Shown here piece by piece: positions 31,466 to 42,111 of a stretch of 64,000 bases of DNA; the stretch's first letter is position 1; each line of letters starts with the position of its first letter. Origin of the DNA: Forficula auricularia (taxonomy: Eukaryota; Arthropoda; Insecta; Dermaptera; Forficulidae); contig JALMQS010000816.1 in the NCBI GenBank assembly GCA_024734495.1, forward strand, positions 6,039,171-6,103,170. Direction: 5' to 3'. The notes under the pieces were generated by a model. The model searched no databases and was not told where the DNA came from. It worked only from the letters and a program-made list of their open reading frames with translations. The position numbers and the translations under genes are program-made.

Positions 31466-33596
31466 TAAACTGCAACGGATCGTTGCTAAACTTTATCCAA
31501 ATTCATTTGAAATATTAATATGTTTGTTCCTTTATTATTAATCAGATATCACTTGCAATTTGTAGTTCATATTGAAATTAATTCAAAAATAATTCTCATT
31601 TAAGAGTCGAGGAATAACCATTCTACATTGGATTTTTGACGTTTCGGTTTTTATTGGTAACCATTGCTGAAGACATAGAGGAATCGACTTAAAATCAAAA
31701 ATAGCCATCGATTCTCATCTAATACTTGAGGAATAACAATTCTACATTAGGTTTTTGACGTTTCGATTATTATTGGTAACCATTGCTGAAGACATGGAGG
31801 AAACGACTTAAAATCAAAAATAACGATCGATTCTTATCTAATACTAGAGGAATAACCTTATTGAATTCCATTTTTGATGTTTTGACTATTAATGGAAACC
31901 TCTACTGAAAATGTAGAAGAATCGACTTAAAATCAAAAAGACTAAATTATTTTATGGCAAACAACTCAAGCTTGAGTTGTTTACCAAAAGAATTTAGTCT
32001 TTTCGATTTTAAGTCGATTCTACATTTCGGTAGAGGTTTCCAATAATAGTCAAAACATCAAAAATGGAATTCAATAAGGTTATTCCACTAGTATTAGATA
32101 AGAATCGATCGTTATTTTTGATTTTAAGTCGATTCCTCCATGTCGTCAGCAATGGTTACCAATAATAATCGAAACGTCAAAAACCTAATGTAGAATTGTT
32201 ATTCCTCAAGTATTAGATGAGAATCAATCGCTATTTTTGATTTTAAGTCGATTCATCTATGTCTTCAGCAATGGTTACCAATAAAAACCGAAACGTCAAA
32301 AATCCAATATAGAATGATTATTCCTCAAGTACTAGATGAGAATCAATCGCTATTTTTGGTTTAAAGTTGATTTCTCTATGTCTTCAGGAATGGTTACTAA
32401 TAAAAACCGAAACGTCAAAAATCCAATATAGAATGGATATTTCTCAAGTATTAGATGAGAATCAATCGCTATTTTTTATTTTAAGTCGATTCCTCCATGT
32501 CTTCAGCAATGGTTACTAATAAAAACCGAAACGTCAAAAATCCAATATAGAATGATTATTCCTCAAGTACTAGATGAGAATCAATCGCTATTTTTGGTTT
32601 AAAGTCGATTTCTCTATGTCTTCAGCAATGGTTACTAATAAAAACCGAAACGTCAAAAATCCAATATAGAATGATTATTCCTCAAGAACTAGATGAGAAT
32701 CAATCGCTATTTTTGGTTTAAAATCGATTTCTCTATGTCTTCAGCAATGGTTACTAATAAAAACCGAAACGTCAAAAATCCAATATAGAATGATTATTCC
32801 TCAAGTACTAGATGAGAATCAATCGCTATTTTTGGTTTAAAATCGATTTCTCTGTCTTCAGCAAAGGTAACGGATAAGAAAACAACGCAGTTGCTATGGT
32901 TACTCATAAAAATTCCTCCCAAATTTTTAGCATTTCACAGAGAGAAGCCTATCCATTCTTACTTAAGTTAGGTTAAATGAGGTATATTAAAACGATCAAA
33001 TGAATAAATTTAAAATTTTTTTTAAAAGTACTATCTTACTTTAGAGTAAAGTACTTTAAAATATAATTTTACTAAAAACTTTATTTAACCTTTTTTGTGG
33101 TCCCCAAGGTACTTAATTAGGATATTAAATTTCATCAAAATTGGTTAAGTCATTTTCAAAATATTTAGAAAAAAATAAAAAAGTACCGAAATAAAGTACT
33201 AATGTTTGTGGGCCGATATGTACCAAAAACTAATCAGCGCTTCATTTTGTTAAACTAATGGTAGGTTTTCAATTTCATTTCAATCGGTGCAACGGTGTGG
33301 AAAAAATCGTGGGCCAAAAAAGCGATAACATCCATACATACATACATCCATCCATACATCCATCCATACGCACGCACTAAATGAAAAAATCGCCCTTTTT
33401 GGCCTCTCGACGAGACCCCATGTAATTTTTGACAAAACCGTCACGTGTTAAAATTCAACCTATATGAATACTACAATTTGTGACTTTAATTGAGTCCATG
33501 GGTTCCGTAGTCTTTACCTGAGGACCCTTTGAAGCCACGCTTGCCCCGAGAGCGATTGCAATACTTTACCCATGCTTTGCATTGGATAAAATAAAA
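31466..33596 (-). mobile_element. Family E copy 3 with expanded satellite arrays
   Basis: On the minus strand the head begins at 33596 (TTATCCAATGCAAAGCATGG), passes a (GGATGTAT)-type run and a conserved part (AATGAAGCGCTGATTAG, AAAGTACTTTACTCTA), and enters satellite units. On the plus strand the units from 31971 to 32870 repeat with landmark GAAACGTCAAAAATCC at 32290, 32409, 32528, 32647 and 32766, a period of exactly 119. At 31970/31971 the sequence AACTCAAG-CTTGAGTT is a palindrome centre without spacer. Leftwards the units run in opposite orientation for about three copies (31620-31965), and then the E tail follows to 31466. No coding. The structure implies an inverted duplication within the element. 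Confidence 0.8.
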
Positions 33597-33663
33597 AAAT
33601 AATATATTCCAATGCACTTTACAATGTATATAATATTAATATGAGCTAATAGGATTATAAGAG

Positions 33664-34510
33664 GTCTGCTCAGCTTGGCAGCTCGATCGAGAGTGATTTG
33701 CACCGATTAAAATGAAATTTAAAACCTACCATTCTTTTAACAAAATGAAGCGCTGATTAGTTTTTGGTACATATCGGCCCACAAACATTAGTACTTTATT
33801 TGGGTACTTTTTAGTTTTTTTAAATATCTTGAAAATGACTTAACAAATTTTGATGAAATTTAATATCCTAATTAATTATCTTGGGGACAATAAAAAAGGT
33901 TAAATAAAGTTTTTAGTAAAAGTATATTTTAAAGTACTTTACTCTAGAGTAAAATAGTACTTTTTTTAAATTCCTTATTTTACCAAAAATTAAAAAAAAC
34001 TTTAAAATGTATATATTTGATCGGTAATATAGCTCATTTAAACTTGCTTAAGTAAGAATGGTTAGGCTTCTCGCTGTGAAATGATAAACATTTGGGAGGA
34101 AATTTTATAAGTAACCATAGCAACTGCGTTGTTTTTTTATCCGTTACCTTTGCTGAAGACATAGAGGAATCGACTTAAAATCAAAAATAGTGATTGATTC
34201 TGATTTAGTACTTGAGGAATAACCATTCTATATTGAATTTTTGACGTTTCGGTTTTTATTGGTAACCATTGCTGAAGACATAGAGGAATCGATTTAAAAT
34301 CAAAAATAGTGATCGATTCTCATCTAATACATGAGGAATAACAATTCTACATTAAATTTTTGACGCTTCGATTATTATTGGTAACTATTGCTGAAGACAT
34401 GGAGAAATCAACTTAAAATCAAAAATAACGATCGATTCTTATCTAATACTAGCGGAATAACCTTATTGCATTCCATTATTATGATATTATCAGTAGAGGT
34501 TGACATTAAT
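33664..34510 (+). mobile_element. Family E copy 4, truncated, mirror of copy 3
   Basis: From about 33700 (GCACCGATTAAAATGAAATT) the sequence is the inverted counterpart of 32870-33290, sharing AATGAAGCGCTGATTAGTTT and GTAACCATAGCAACTGCG. About three satellite units follow (34140-34500). The head is missing. Together with copy 3 it makes a second palindrome centre in the 33600-33690 interval. The tail is also absent. Confidence 0.75.
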
Positions 34511-35894
34511 AGTCAAGTCGTTTTAAACGTGTCAAACTTGCTACACAAGTTATTATAGTTTGTTATAGAAAATAGCCGAAACATGATACGGGCCCATTCA
34601 ACTGTCACTCTTTTGATATTGTTCACACAATTACTACTGAATATATAGGGTATATTTATTTAAATAAAATTATAAAAATATTATTATTATTATATACTTA
34701 AAATTAATAGTGAAAAAGAAAGCTTCTATATTCTCTATAAGCATAGTATCTCTTTTCCTTGTCTAGTTATGTTTATAGTCAATATGGAGCTGTCAGACAT
34801 CCATCTTTTGAGAGATCTATCTGTGAAGATGAGCATGCAGAGGATAGGGTGCCAGCCCAGAGATGGATGGATTTGAGTAATGTGAGTCTTTTGCTTGCTT
34901 GTTCGCTCGTATTCCATGTAAGGCGACCCAGAGGCTGACTTTATTCACATCTTTATCTCAAGCCAGATTTAACTTCTTTTTCTCCAGCTTTATTTTATTT
35001 ATTATTTGTCTTTATCTACTACTATTGCATAAATAAAAGAGAAGACTTTAAAGATCAACCTAATATAAAGTTATTTTCATTTTTAATTACTTTATTAAAG
35101 TAAAATATATTATCTAGTGATACTTCTATATTCGGTAAATTTAAATATTTGAAGCATTTTTTCGGAAAAAATAATTCTCCAATAGTTTTCAAAAAATAAA
35201 ATATACATAAGGCAAAGCCGCTATACATGTGTAAAAACCACTTAATAAATACACTGTTCAAAAAATTGTAAATCTACTACATGTTTACAATACAAATAGA
35301 AAGGAAATTTACAAAATTGTGTATAGTAAAAAAAAAACACTATATTATATTGGTAAAATCACATTAACTCACTGCAAAAATAAATTGTAAGTTCTTGTAT
35401 TAATTGTATTAGATACGTATTAGTAAAAAATATATTGTGTAAGATTCAATACCCTAAAGCACACAAACAAAGCCCTAAAACTGTTCATCAAATTGTGTAT
35501 CTCTCATAAATTTATTAAGCCATCGATTAAAGCGAATTGATGACTTTCTGGATAAATAAAAAGGTATGTATTAAAAACAAATTTTCTTTATTTTTAAAAA
35601 ATTCTTAATAAAAACCATTAATGTAACTTTTATACGGTCATTTTGAACTCCAGGGAGCCATGGAAAACAGACTAAAAATAAATGTGCTTTAATTTTGCTG
35701 AAAAGACGATAACAATGATAGGATTTAATCTAATAGTATTAAGTCAGTAAAAATTATATATAGGTATATATATAGTTGAAAGCTTTATGCAAAGCAATGT
35801 TCTGATAATGGCCAGAGCGGGTCGAAAAGTTAATTATCTTTTATTTAAATTTTATTTAATCGAAATCAGGGCTTTTACCTGAATTGAAAATTAA
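34511..35894. other. Unassigned stretch
   Basis: A mixed-composition patch at 34780-34950 has GAGGATAGGGTGCCAGCCC and no recognised frame. The remainder is AT-rich, with short TATA-type simple runs near 35755-35775. Confidence 0.4.
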
Positions 35895-35965
35895 AATAAT
35901 ATTTTTATACAGCTTTTAACTAACGTAAAAGCTTACCGAGGAATACTCGGTCCGCCAGGTTCTAG
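35895..35965 (+). mobile_element. Helitron-like hairpin end
   Basis: ATATTTTTATACAGCTTTTAAC resembles 8055-8075. It is followed by a hairpin ACCGAG-GAATA-CTCGGT at 35935-35951 and a CAGGTTCTAG end at 35965. It is comparable to the ACCGAGC hairpins of the other Helitron copies. Only this end piece is visible. Confidence 0.5.
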
Positions 35966-36074
35966 ATATTACTTAAGTGTCAACAAAATATTCACAATTC
36001 TCACACATATTAAAGTAAGTGACCCAAAAGTGGATATACCCTTAAATGGGGACACCTTAAAACATTTGTGTTTA

Positions 36075-37102
36075 TAAAATAATAAGAACTCAAAAATCAA
36101 ATAAAATGCACTAAAAGGTATAAAATAATTATCTAATTTAGTTGCAACTAAACGACGAAATATTAACATTAAATCACTTTTTGAAGTCGGTGCTAAACAA
36201 ATTATATAAATGAGTGTACCCGCCAAACGTACTAAGTAAGATCCGTCGAGTTCGATTCATAAAATGTATATTTTTGGCACCGACTTCAAAAAGTGATTTC
36301 ATGTTAATATTTCGTCGTTTAGTTGCAACTAAATTAGATAATTATTTTATACCTTCTAGTACATTTTATTTTATTTTTGAGTTCTTATTATTTTATTTGT
36401 TGCATTTAATTATTTTGAAGTCGGTTTTATTTTTTTATAAAAATTATTTTTATTTTTCTCTTTTTAGTGATGTTATTAATAGTGAATTAATATAATACCT
36501 TGCATGCATCTCCTAAGGGAAAGCGTCGGGCGAATTAATCAGAAAATGATAATAAAATTCAATTCATAAATATAGAAATTCTCTCGAAATATTTGCGGGT
36601 TTTGAATGAATGTTTTAAGATTTTTTTATAAAAGATTTTATTTATTATAATTTCGATTATTTGCTCATAAGAATTGGAGATTTACGTTATTTCGTCATTG
36701 ATCAAATCATCAGAACTTGACCAAATTAATATGAGACTACCCCTAAGGTACCCCGCTTGCAATAAAAAAAGAATCATCGAAATCGGTCCACGTGGAAAAA
36801 AGTTCTTTTTGAACATACATAAAATAAATAAATAGTTAGGTATCTTGACTCTCTTGGAGCTATTCTGATCCTAACGCAGAAAGAATTATTAAAATCGGTT
36901 CATAAACAAAGAAGTTATGCCTAAACAAACATAACAAAAAAGATCCAATATATGAAATTTATATTTTAACCAATCGGAAACTAGACTGAACCCAATGCAA
37001 AAAAAATCATCAAAATCGGTTCACAATTGGCGAAGATATCAGGTAGGTACCATTTACACAAAAAAAAAAAAATCAGAACCTCCTTCTTTTTTGAAGTCGG
37101 CT
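36075..37102 (-). mobile_element. Family F copy 3
   Basis: On the minus strand it starts near 37102 with GCCGACTTCAAAAAAGAAGG and is colinear with the other copies through the GATGCATGCAAGG block to the internal palindrome at 36170-36310. The outer GAAGTCGG end on the left is missing; the copy ends within the arm near 36075. An extra stretch at about 36790-36880 (around GACTCTCTTGGAGCTATTC) is absent from the other copies. It is non-coding, and short frames inside it are repeat-derived. Confidence 0.8.
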
Positions 37103-37233
37103 AAAAATAAGAGCAAATAGGCCCCAAATTCTTTGTTATGTTCGCCACTCCTTGTAAAACTGTTCACAAGGCGATGTAAGTAATTGCAGTAGACAAAATT
37201 TGGGGCATATTTGCACTTATTTTAAACAGATAT

Positions 37234-37623
37234 CGTCGCCTTAGAGTGTAAACCTGCTAACTCACAACAGGGAAATTTTACAGGGCAGATAAAAAACAAA
37301 CAAAATTTAATATTGTTGTTATGCAAAAAAAATATTCACATATTTTTCTACAACTTACGATCGTAATTTTAAGTAGCAGTTTTATTTGGACGATCTCTTG
37401 TTCTTTCGAACGGTATTAATATGTCATATATGATATATTAAAATTTTAATGTGAAACAAGTGACCAAGAATCCTTAACTCATAGTAAATGAATATTATAT
37501 ATAATATTTATTTACTCTTATCTTTATTAAAGATGTTTCACCTTGCACCAACACCACAATCTCTAATAATTATGTCATATATGATATAAAATGAATTTAG
37601 CATGTTTACACTCTAAGGCGACG
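37234..37623. mobile_element. Family V MITE, copy 2, with nested insertion
   Basis: The terminal inverted repeats are CGTCGCCTTAGAGTGTAAAC on the left and the matching GTTTACACTCTAAGGCGACG on the right. The body is colinear in inverse orientation with 5037-5275. It is longer because of a 135-base insertion at 37436-37570. Flanks are ATAT and AAAT, so a duplication is doubtful. Confidence 0.82.
37436..37570. mobile_element. Insertion flanked by a 16-base duplication
   Basis: TATGTCATATATGATA stands at 37420-37435 and again at 37571-37586. The copy at 5037-5275 has this word once in its inverse form, which gives an empty site. The inserted DNA contains GATGTTTCACCTTGCACCAA and CACCACAATCTCTAATAAT. 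Related pieces occur at 23745-23785 and, inverted, at 58258-58345. A duplication of this length is typical of retroposition, but no pol III boxes or A-tail are evident. Confidence 0.7.
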
Positions 37624-38640
37624 AAATGTTTTAAGGTGTCCTCTTTAAGGGGTAGTCCACTTTTGGGTCACTTACTGTATCTTATTATTTTATAAATTTT
37701 AAAATTATTATTCAATCTATAATAATTAATAAAAAAAGCTTAAAATTTTACTGGTATATTGACTTTCCAATCCGACACGTTTAATTTTTCCTCTCAGCTA
37801 TTATTCTGAAACAATGCTTGCATGATAATGTCTTCTGTCTGGTGACTAGCTAAGCGCTTTTTTTTCTAATCATAAATGTTTTTATTTATATACCCTTGTT
37901 GACATGATCGTGTATTAATTTTTAAAATTTTTCTTTCATGAGGCTCTAGCCGCATAGCATAATTATGCCTAGCTAGGTTAGCTTCGATTAGACTTGCTTG
38001 CGCACGTCCGCGAAGAGTGCTTTGAAGACCCCGCACTGGCCACTGGTCACTGGTCACCTGGCGACTGGATACTACCACGCGGTCAAAGCTCCTGCGTTTG
38101 TTTTCCATCCCTTTCAGGGTGCTTGGCCTATTGATTGAGAATTTTCCCTGGAATTTCCTTCTTTACCAATTAGAAGAATATCATAATTGTTGAATTAGAG
38201 CCGAAATTGAAAACATTTTCACGATTCAGCACTTTCTCTGTAAATTTTGATGATTAGCTAATGTTGTATTTTATCAGTGAACAATTAATGTTAAAACATT
38301 ACTGTAACTTGATATAAAAGTTCGTAAACTGAATATTATGATAAAAACTTGACGACGTTCGACGAAAACTTAACCGCCCTATTTTCTGATTTTCTGAGTA
38401 TTTTTTTTATCCAGAAGTTCTGAATTTATAAAATCCACAATCTAACTATATAGATATTTTGGAAATACAAACATTGCAGCTAATAACATTATTTCTAGGA
38501 CCTTCCGTTTTTGAGTTAACGTGAATTTTGAAGTCCAGACAGAGGGACACAAGAAAAAAATATTACTTTTAAATTGGCTTTTTTCGAAATTTTGGACATT
38601 TCTAAACAAAATTAAAGAAAAAATAATCTTGAAATGAAAT
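37624..38640. other. Unassigned stretch with a less AT-rich patch
   Basis: 37940-38110 is richer in G and C. An 80-codon frame covers it on the minus strand (37866-38108) without a recognisable domain. No element ends are seen. Confidence 0.4.
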
Positions 38641-38647
38641 CTCCACA

Positions 38648-39050
38648 GTATGGCAGTTTGGCACGCTGAGCTAGCCGAGTGTAATATTATGGAATATTTG
38701 CTGTTTTATTTCAACTTTCTTCCTTTAGCATATATCGAGTTTCCGGGAAAATAAAAAAATAAATAAAATAAAAATGTATATTTTCTGCATTACCACTTCT
38801 GATTTAGGTGCCAGAAGGTCTGAAGCAAGAATGAGTTCTTAGTTTTGGAAATACAAAAATTTTAGTAATACCAGAATGAACTTTGGCAGCTTGTCACGCT
38901 GAGCTAGCCGAGTGTAATATTAAGGAATATTTGCTGTTTTATTTGTATATTTTCTGTATTACCACTTCTGATTTAGGTACCAGAATGTCTGAAGCAAGAA
39001 TGAGTTTTTAGTTTTAGAAATAGAACAATTTTAGTACCAGAATGAACTTT
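38648..39050 (+). repeat. Direct duplication, two diverged copies
   Basis: GGCAG-TTTGGCACGCTGAGC (38651) and GGCAGCTTGTCACGCTGAGC (38885) begin two copies sharing CTAGCCGAGTGTAATATTA, ATATTTGCTGTTTTATTT, TACCACTTCTGATTTAGGT and TCTGAAGCAAGAATGAG. The first copy contains about 63 extra bases (near 38710-38772) absent in the second. No coding. Confidence 0.8.
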
Positions 39051-40639
39051 CTACGACTTTCCGTTATAGGGTTTTCGTCGGTCTGGAGCTCGTCCAAACA
39101 GACATAAACATGTTAGAAAATTATTTTTCTCCATGTTTCAGAAATTTCTAAATTGCTACTGAATTCAAAGCATTGGCACGAACGACATGCCGGTTGCCTG
39201 CTTTCCAGGCGTACTGAGTAATCATTTTTTGGGATCCATAGTTACTAGGAAGCTTTTCTTTAGAATAAACTTTAAATATAGCTCTTCGGACGGTTAGCTA
39301 ACCAGGTAACTACCATAATAGGTTTTATTAAATTAAGGTTAAATATATTATAGTTTAGTTAATTTTTAAATTCATAATGCATAGGTATCTGAATAATTGT
39401 TTCAAAAAACACATTTTAATCTTCATTGAACATTTCGTTTTTTAATTACAGCTTCCTCAGTAACTTAGATATTTTTCTTTTGATATTATTTAATAAATTT
39501 AAATTTTCTCACCTTAAATGCTTCTTTGTTCTTTAATCTGACAAGTTCATTTATGAAGTTTAATTAATATTTTGTTTGACACGTTCTATTATTTTATAGT
39601 ATTTAATTTTAAAGAAAAAAATGCCGTTATATTATTGTAATACTGTTTTTCTTTGTTATTTAATTGAAAACAATACAAAATATATTTTATTCAATAAATA
39701 TTCATATATGTTTTGTAATTAAAGTCTCTCAGCACCTGGATACCTAAGCAATTAACTCTTTGATTCTAAATTAAATAAATAAATAATTAAAAATGTTTAC
39801 TTTTTTTTAAATATTTTAATAAAATTCACATTTAATCACATATCACGGCTAAACTTTTCACGCAAATGCTGAAAAGACACTTTTATAGAGAATTTAATTA
39901 AAGCAATTTATTTAAAGTATCCGAGCCAGCAATAACAATTATACTTGTAAATCTTTCTTTCTAATTCCAATGAAAGTTAAATATTTATAGGAAAATATGT
40001 CTATTTCTGTTTCTTCAGAACTTAATTAAAAAATAAAACTTTCACGCTTGTCTGAAAATAATCAAATGGATCAGAGAGCATTGTCGTAGTTAGGGAGTTT
40101 TCCTAAGGGGGCAGCCGACCAGCTGATCTACAAAAAAGTATCATAAATCAAACAACTAAAGTAAAATATTTTCATTTTACCCATTGAAATAAAGTTAAAT
40201 AAGTTCCTTATGATTAAGAAAGCCTTAATTAAGTACTTACTCAAGTCTTAATATTTTCAAGGAACTGGGTAAGGCAACTAGGTAAGAAGTAAGCACATAA
40301 CTTGGTAAATAAGTAAATAAGTAATTAACTTAACTAAGTACTTAAGTTTAAAATAAACTTAAAGAAAGTTCTCTAATTCAGGAACAATGAAAATTTCCCA
40401 CCAATATGAAAAAGTGAATTGCGCTAAAAAAATGCGGTAAAATTAAAAAGCTCTGGGGTTACAGGACCCCTGGCCCAGTTGCCCCCGGTCCCAGTTACCC
40501 CACCTGACCTTATTCGATGAAATTTGCAAAACAAGCGAAAATTAAAATTAAATTACAAAAAATGAAGGGTACTATTTTGAACAGCACCTCTTGGTTGAAA
40601 TCACCAACCGCCAATGTAGCAAAAATTTTTTTAATTAAA
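39051..40639. other. Unassigned stretch with simple motifs
   Basis: 40195-40370 is crowded with AAGTA/TTAAG words, a degenerate simple repeat. 40450-40505 has C-runs (GGACCCCTGGCCCAGTTGCC). The segment 40530-40625 (AAAAAATGAAGGGTACTATT and onward) recurs at 50090-50185 and may be a fragment of a repeat. No genes recognised. Confidence 0.4.
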
Positions 40640-41359
40640 CGAGACAATAAAAGAGTGTGTCTTCTGCTGGAATAATAAAATTTTCAATTTATTTATAATG
40701 AGACTATAGTTTCGAGGGATTTCCTATATTAGCCAAAAGATTTGCCTTTTATTTTTTTATTCAACTATTTTCGATAATAGATAAAGTTTTCATGCTGAGA
40801 GTGGCTGTTTTGAGTATAATATGATGTCTGAATATTAATATGACTTTACTAATTAATGTATTAATGATGTATCAAGATTAATTAGAGTTTAGTCGATTTG
40901 CTTTTACCTTAGATGAATGGCTGTCCCGCACCTTCACTGGTCGATTTCCGCCACACAAATGAATAATATGCTGTTTTTAATTCCGATTATCTTGAATGCA
41001 TTCTCTAGGAGGGCTCTATTTTCTAAAACAGAAAATATAAAAGAATATTTTTATTTAAAAAAAGCAAAGTTATCAGTAATAGATAAATGAAAATAAATTT
41101 AACATTAACTTATAGATATCAATTTATAATCTAATTATTTATTATTACATAGTATTAAAAAAAATCCATTTTACCTACTATAATCGAATAATTAATTCAA
41201 GCTTTAATCGTCTTGCATTTGAAACTTTCACACATCAATCCCTGTGATATAATTGTAATAGACTAATGAAGAGGGCAAAGCCCTCGAAACTATAGTCTCA
41301 TTATAAATAAATTGAAATATTTATTTTTCCATCAGAAGACACACTCTTTTATTGTCACC
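40640..41359. mobile_element. Family J foldback element, long form
   Basis: The ends are inverted repeats of about 77 bases: GAGACAATAAAAGAGTGTGT and CTTCTGCTGGAA on the left, down to a TATAGTTTCGAGGG block, mirrored at 41281-41359. A GAGGGC-AAA-GCCCTC hairpin sits at the inner edge of the right arm (41271-41285). The roughly 560-base interior is AT-rich and non-coding. A short form lies at 58609-58741. Confidence 0.83.
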
Positions 41360-41446
41360 TTTAATTTTATTTTTAGTCAAGGCAAAGAAGTATAACTTCT
41401 AACGTGCGTACATAAATACAAGCATCATCCATTTATTTTTTATAAA

Positions 41447-42111
41447 CAGGGTGGGGCATAAAGATCTACCACATTTTGAAGAGGTATAAAAAAAAATGAC
41501 AAAATTTAACTAGAAAAAAACTGAATATATTTTTGAAAAGAACATAAAATATTTTTTTTAATGTGTTTTAAACATTATCAGACAAAAAGGGGAGGGGGTC
41601 AAAAATGAAAATTATAGCCCTTTCGACCAAACCCAACCAGATTTTGTATACATATCTGTGGGCCCCAAAAAGGATAGAAATGCAAAAACTAACCACCTAA
41701 AATGGGGGAGAGGGTCAAAAAAGAAAATTCTAGCCCTTTTGACTAAACTCAAGCAAATTTTGTATACATATTCTATAGACCCCCAGAAGGCTATAAATTT
41801 TGAATAGATACATAGTTTGTTTGAAAATGCTAGAAATTTCATTTTTGACCTTCCCTCCATTTTGGATGTTTAGTTTTTGCATTTCTAGCCTTCTGGTGGG
41901 CCACAGAATTTGTATAGAAAATTTGGTTGAGTTTGATCGAAAAGGCTAGAATTTTCATTTTTTAACCCTCCCCCATTTTTTTCGTCTGATATAATGTTTA
42001 AAACAGATTTAAAAAATATATATTTTATGTTCTTTTCAAAAATATATTCAGTTTTTTCTAGTTATATTTTTTCACCTCTTCAAAATGTGGTAGATTTTTA
42101 GCCCCACCCTG
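41447..42111. mobile_element. Family T foldback element with internal repeat units
   Basis: The left end CAGGGTGGGGC and the right end GCCCCACCCTG are perfect inverses. About 150 bases of each arm match, for example ACCACATTTTGAAGAGGT against ACCTCTTCAAAATGTGGT. The interior consists of two unit pairs in opposite orientation around about 41805, with GCTAGAATTTTCATTTT and TTTGGTTGAGTTT landmarks, the same unit as the tandem array at 1911-2500. An 82-codon minus frame inside is repeat-derived. Non-autonomous; superfamily unknown. Confidence 0.83.

Noticed and set aside
33328..33366. CATC/CATA simple run considered as telomere-like or independent microsatellite
   Set aside because: It is the simple run present at the same position in every family E head, so it belongs to the element; it does not match TTAGG.
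36214..36495. Frames with a similar peptide at 27105, 35969 and 36214
   Set aside because: The shared peptide comes from the mirrored arms of family F, read on different strands. It is not a conserved gene.
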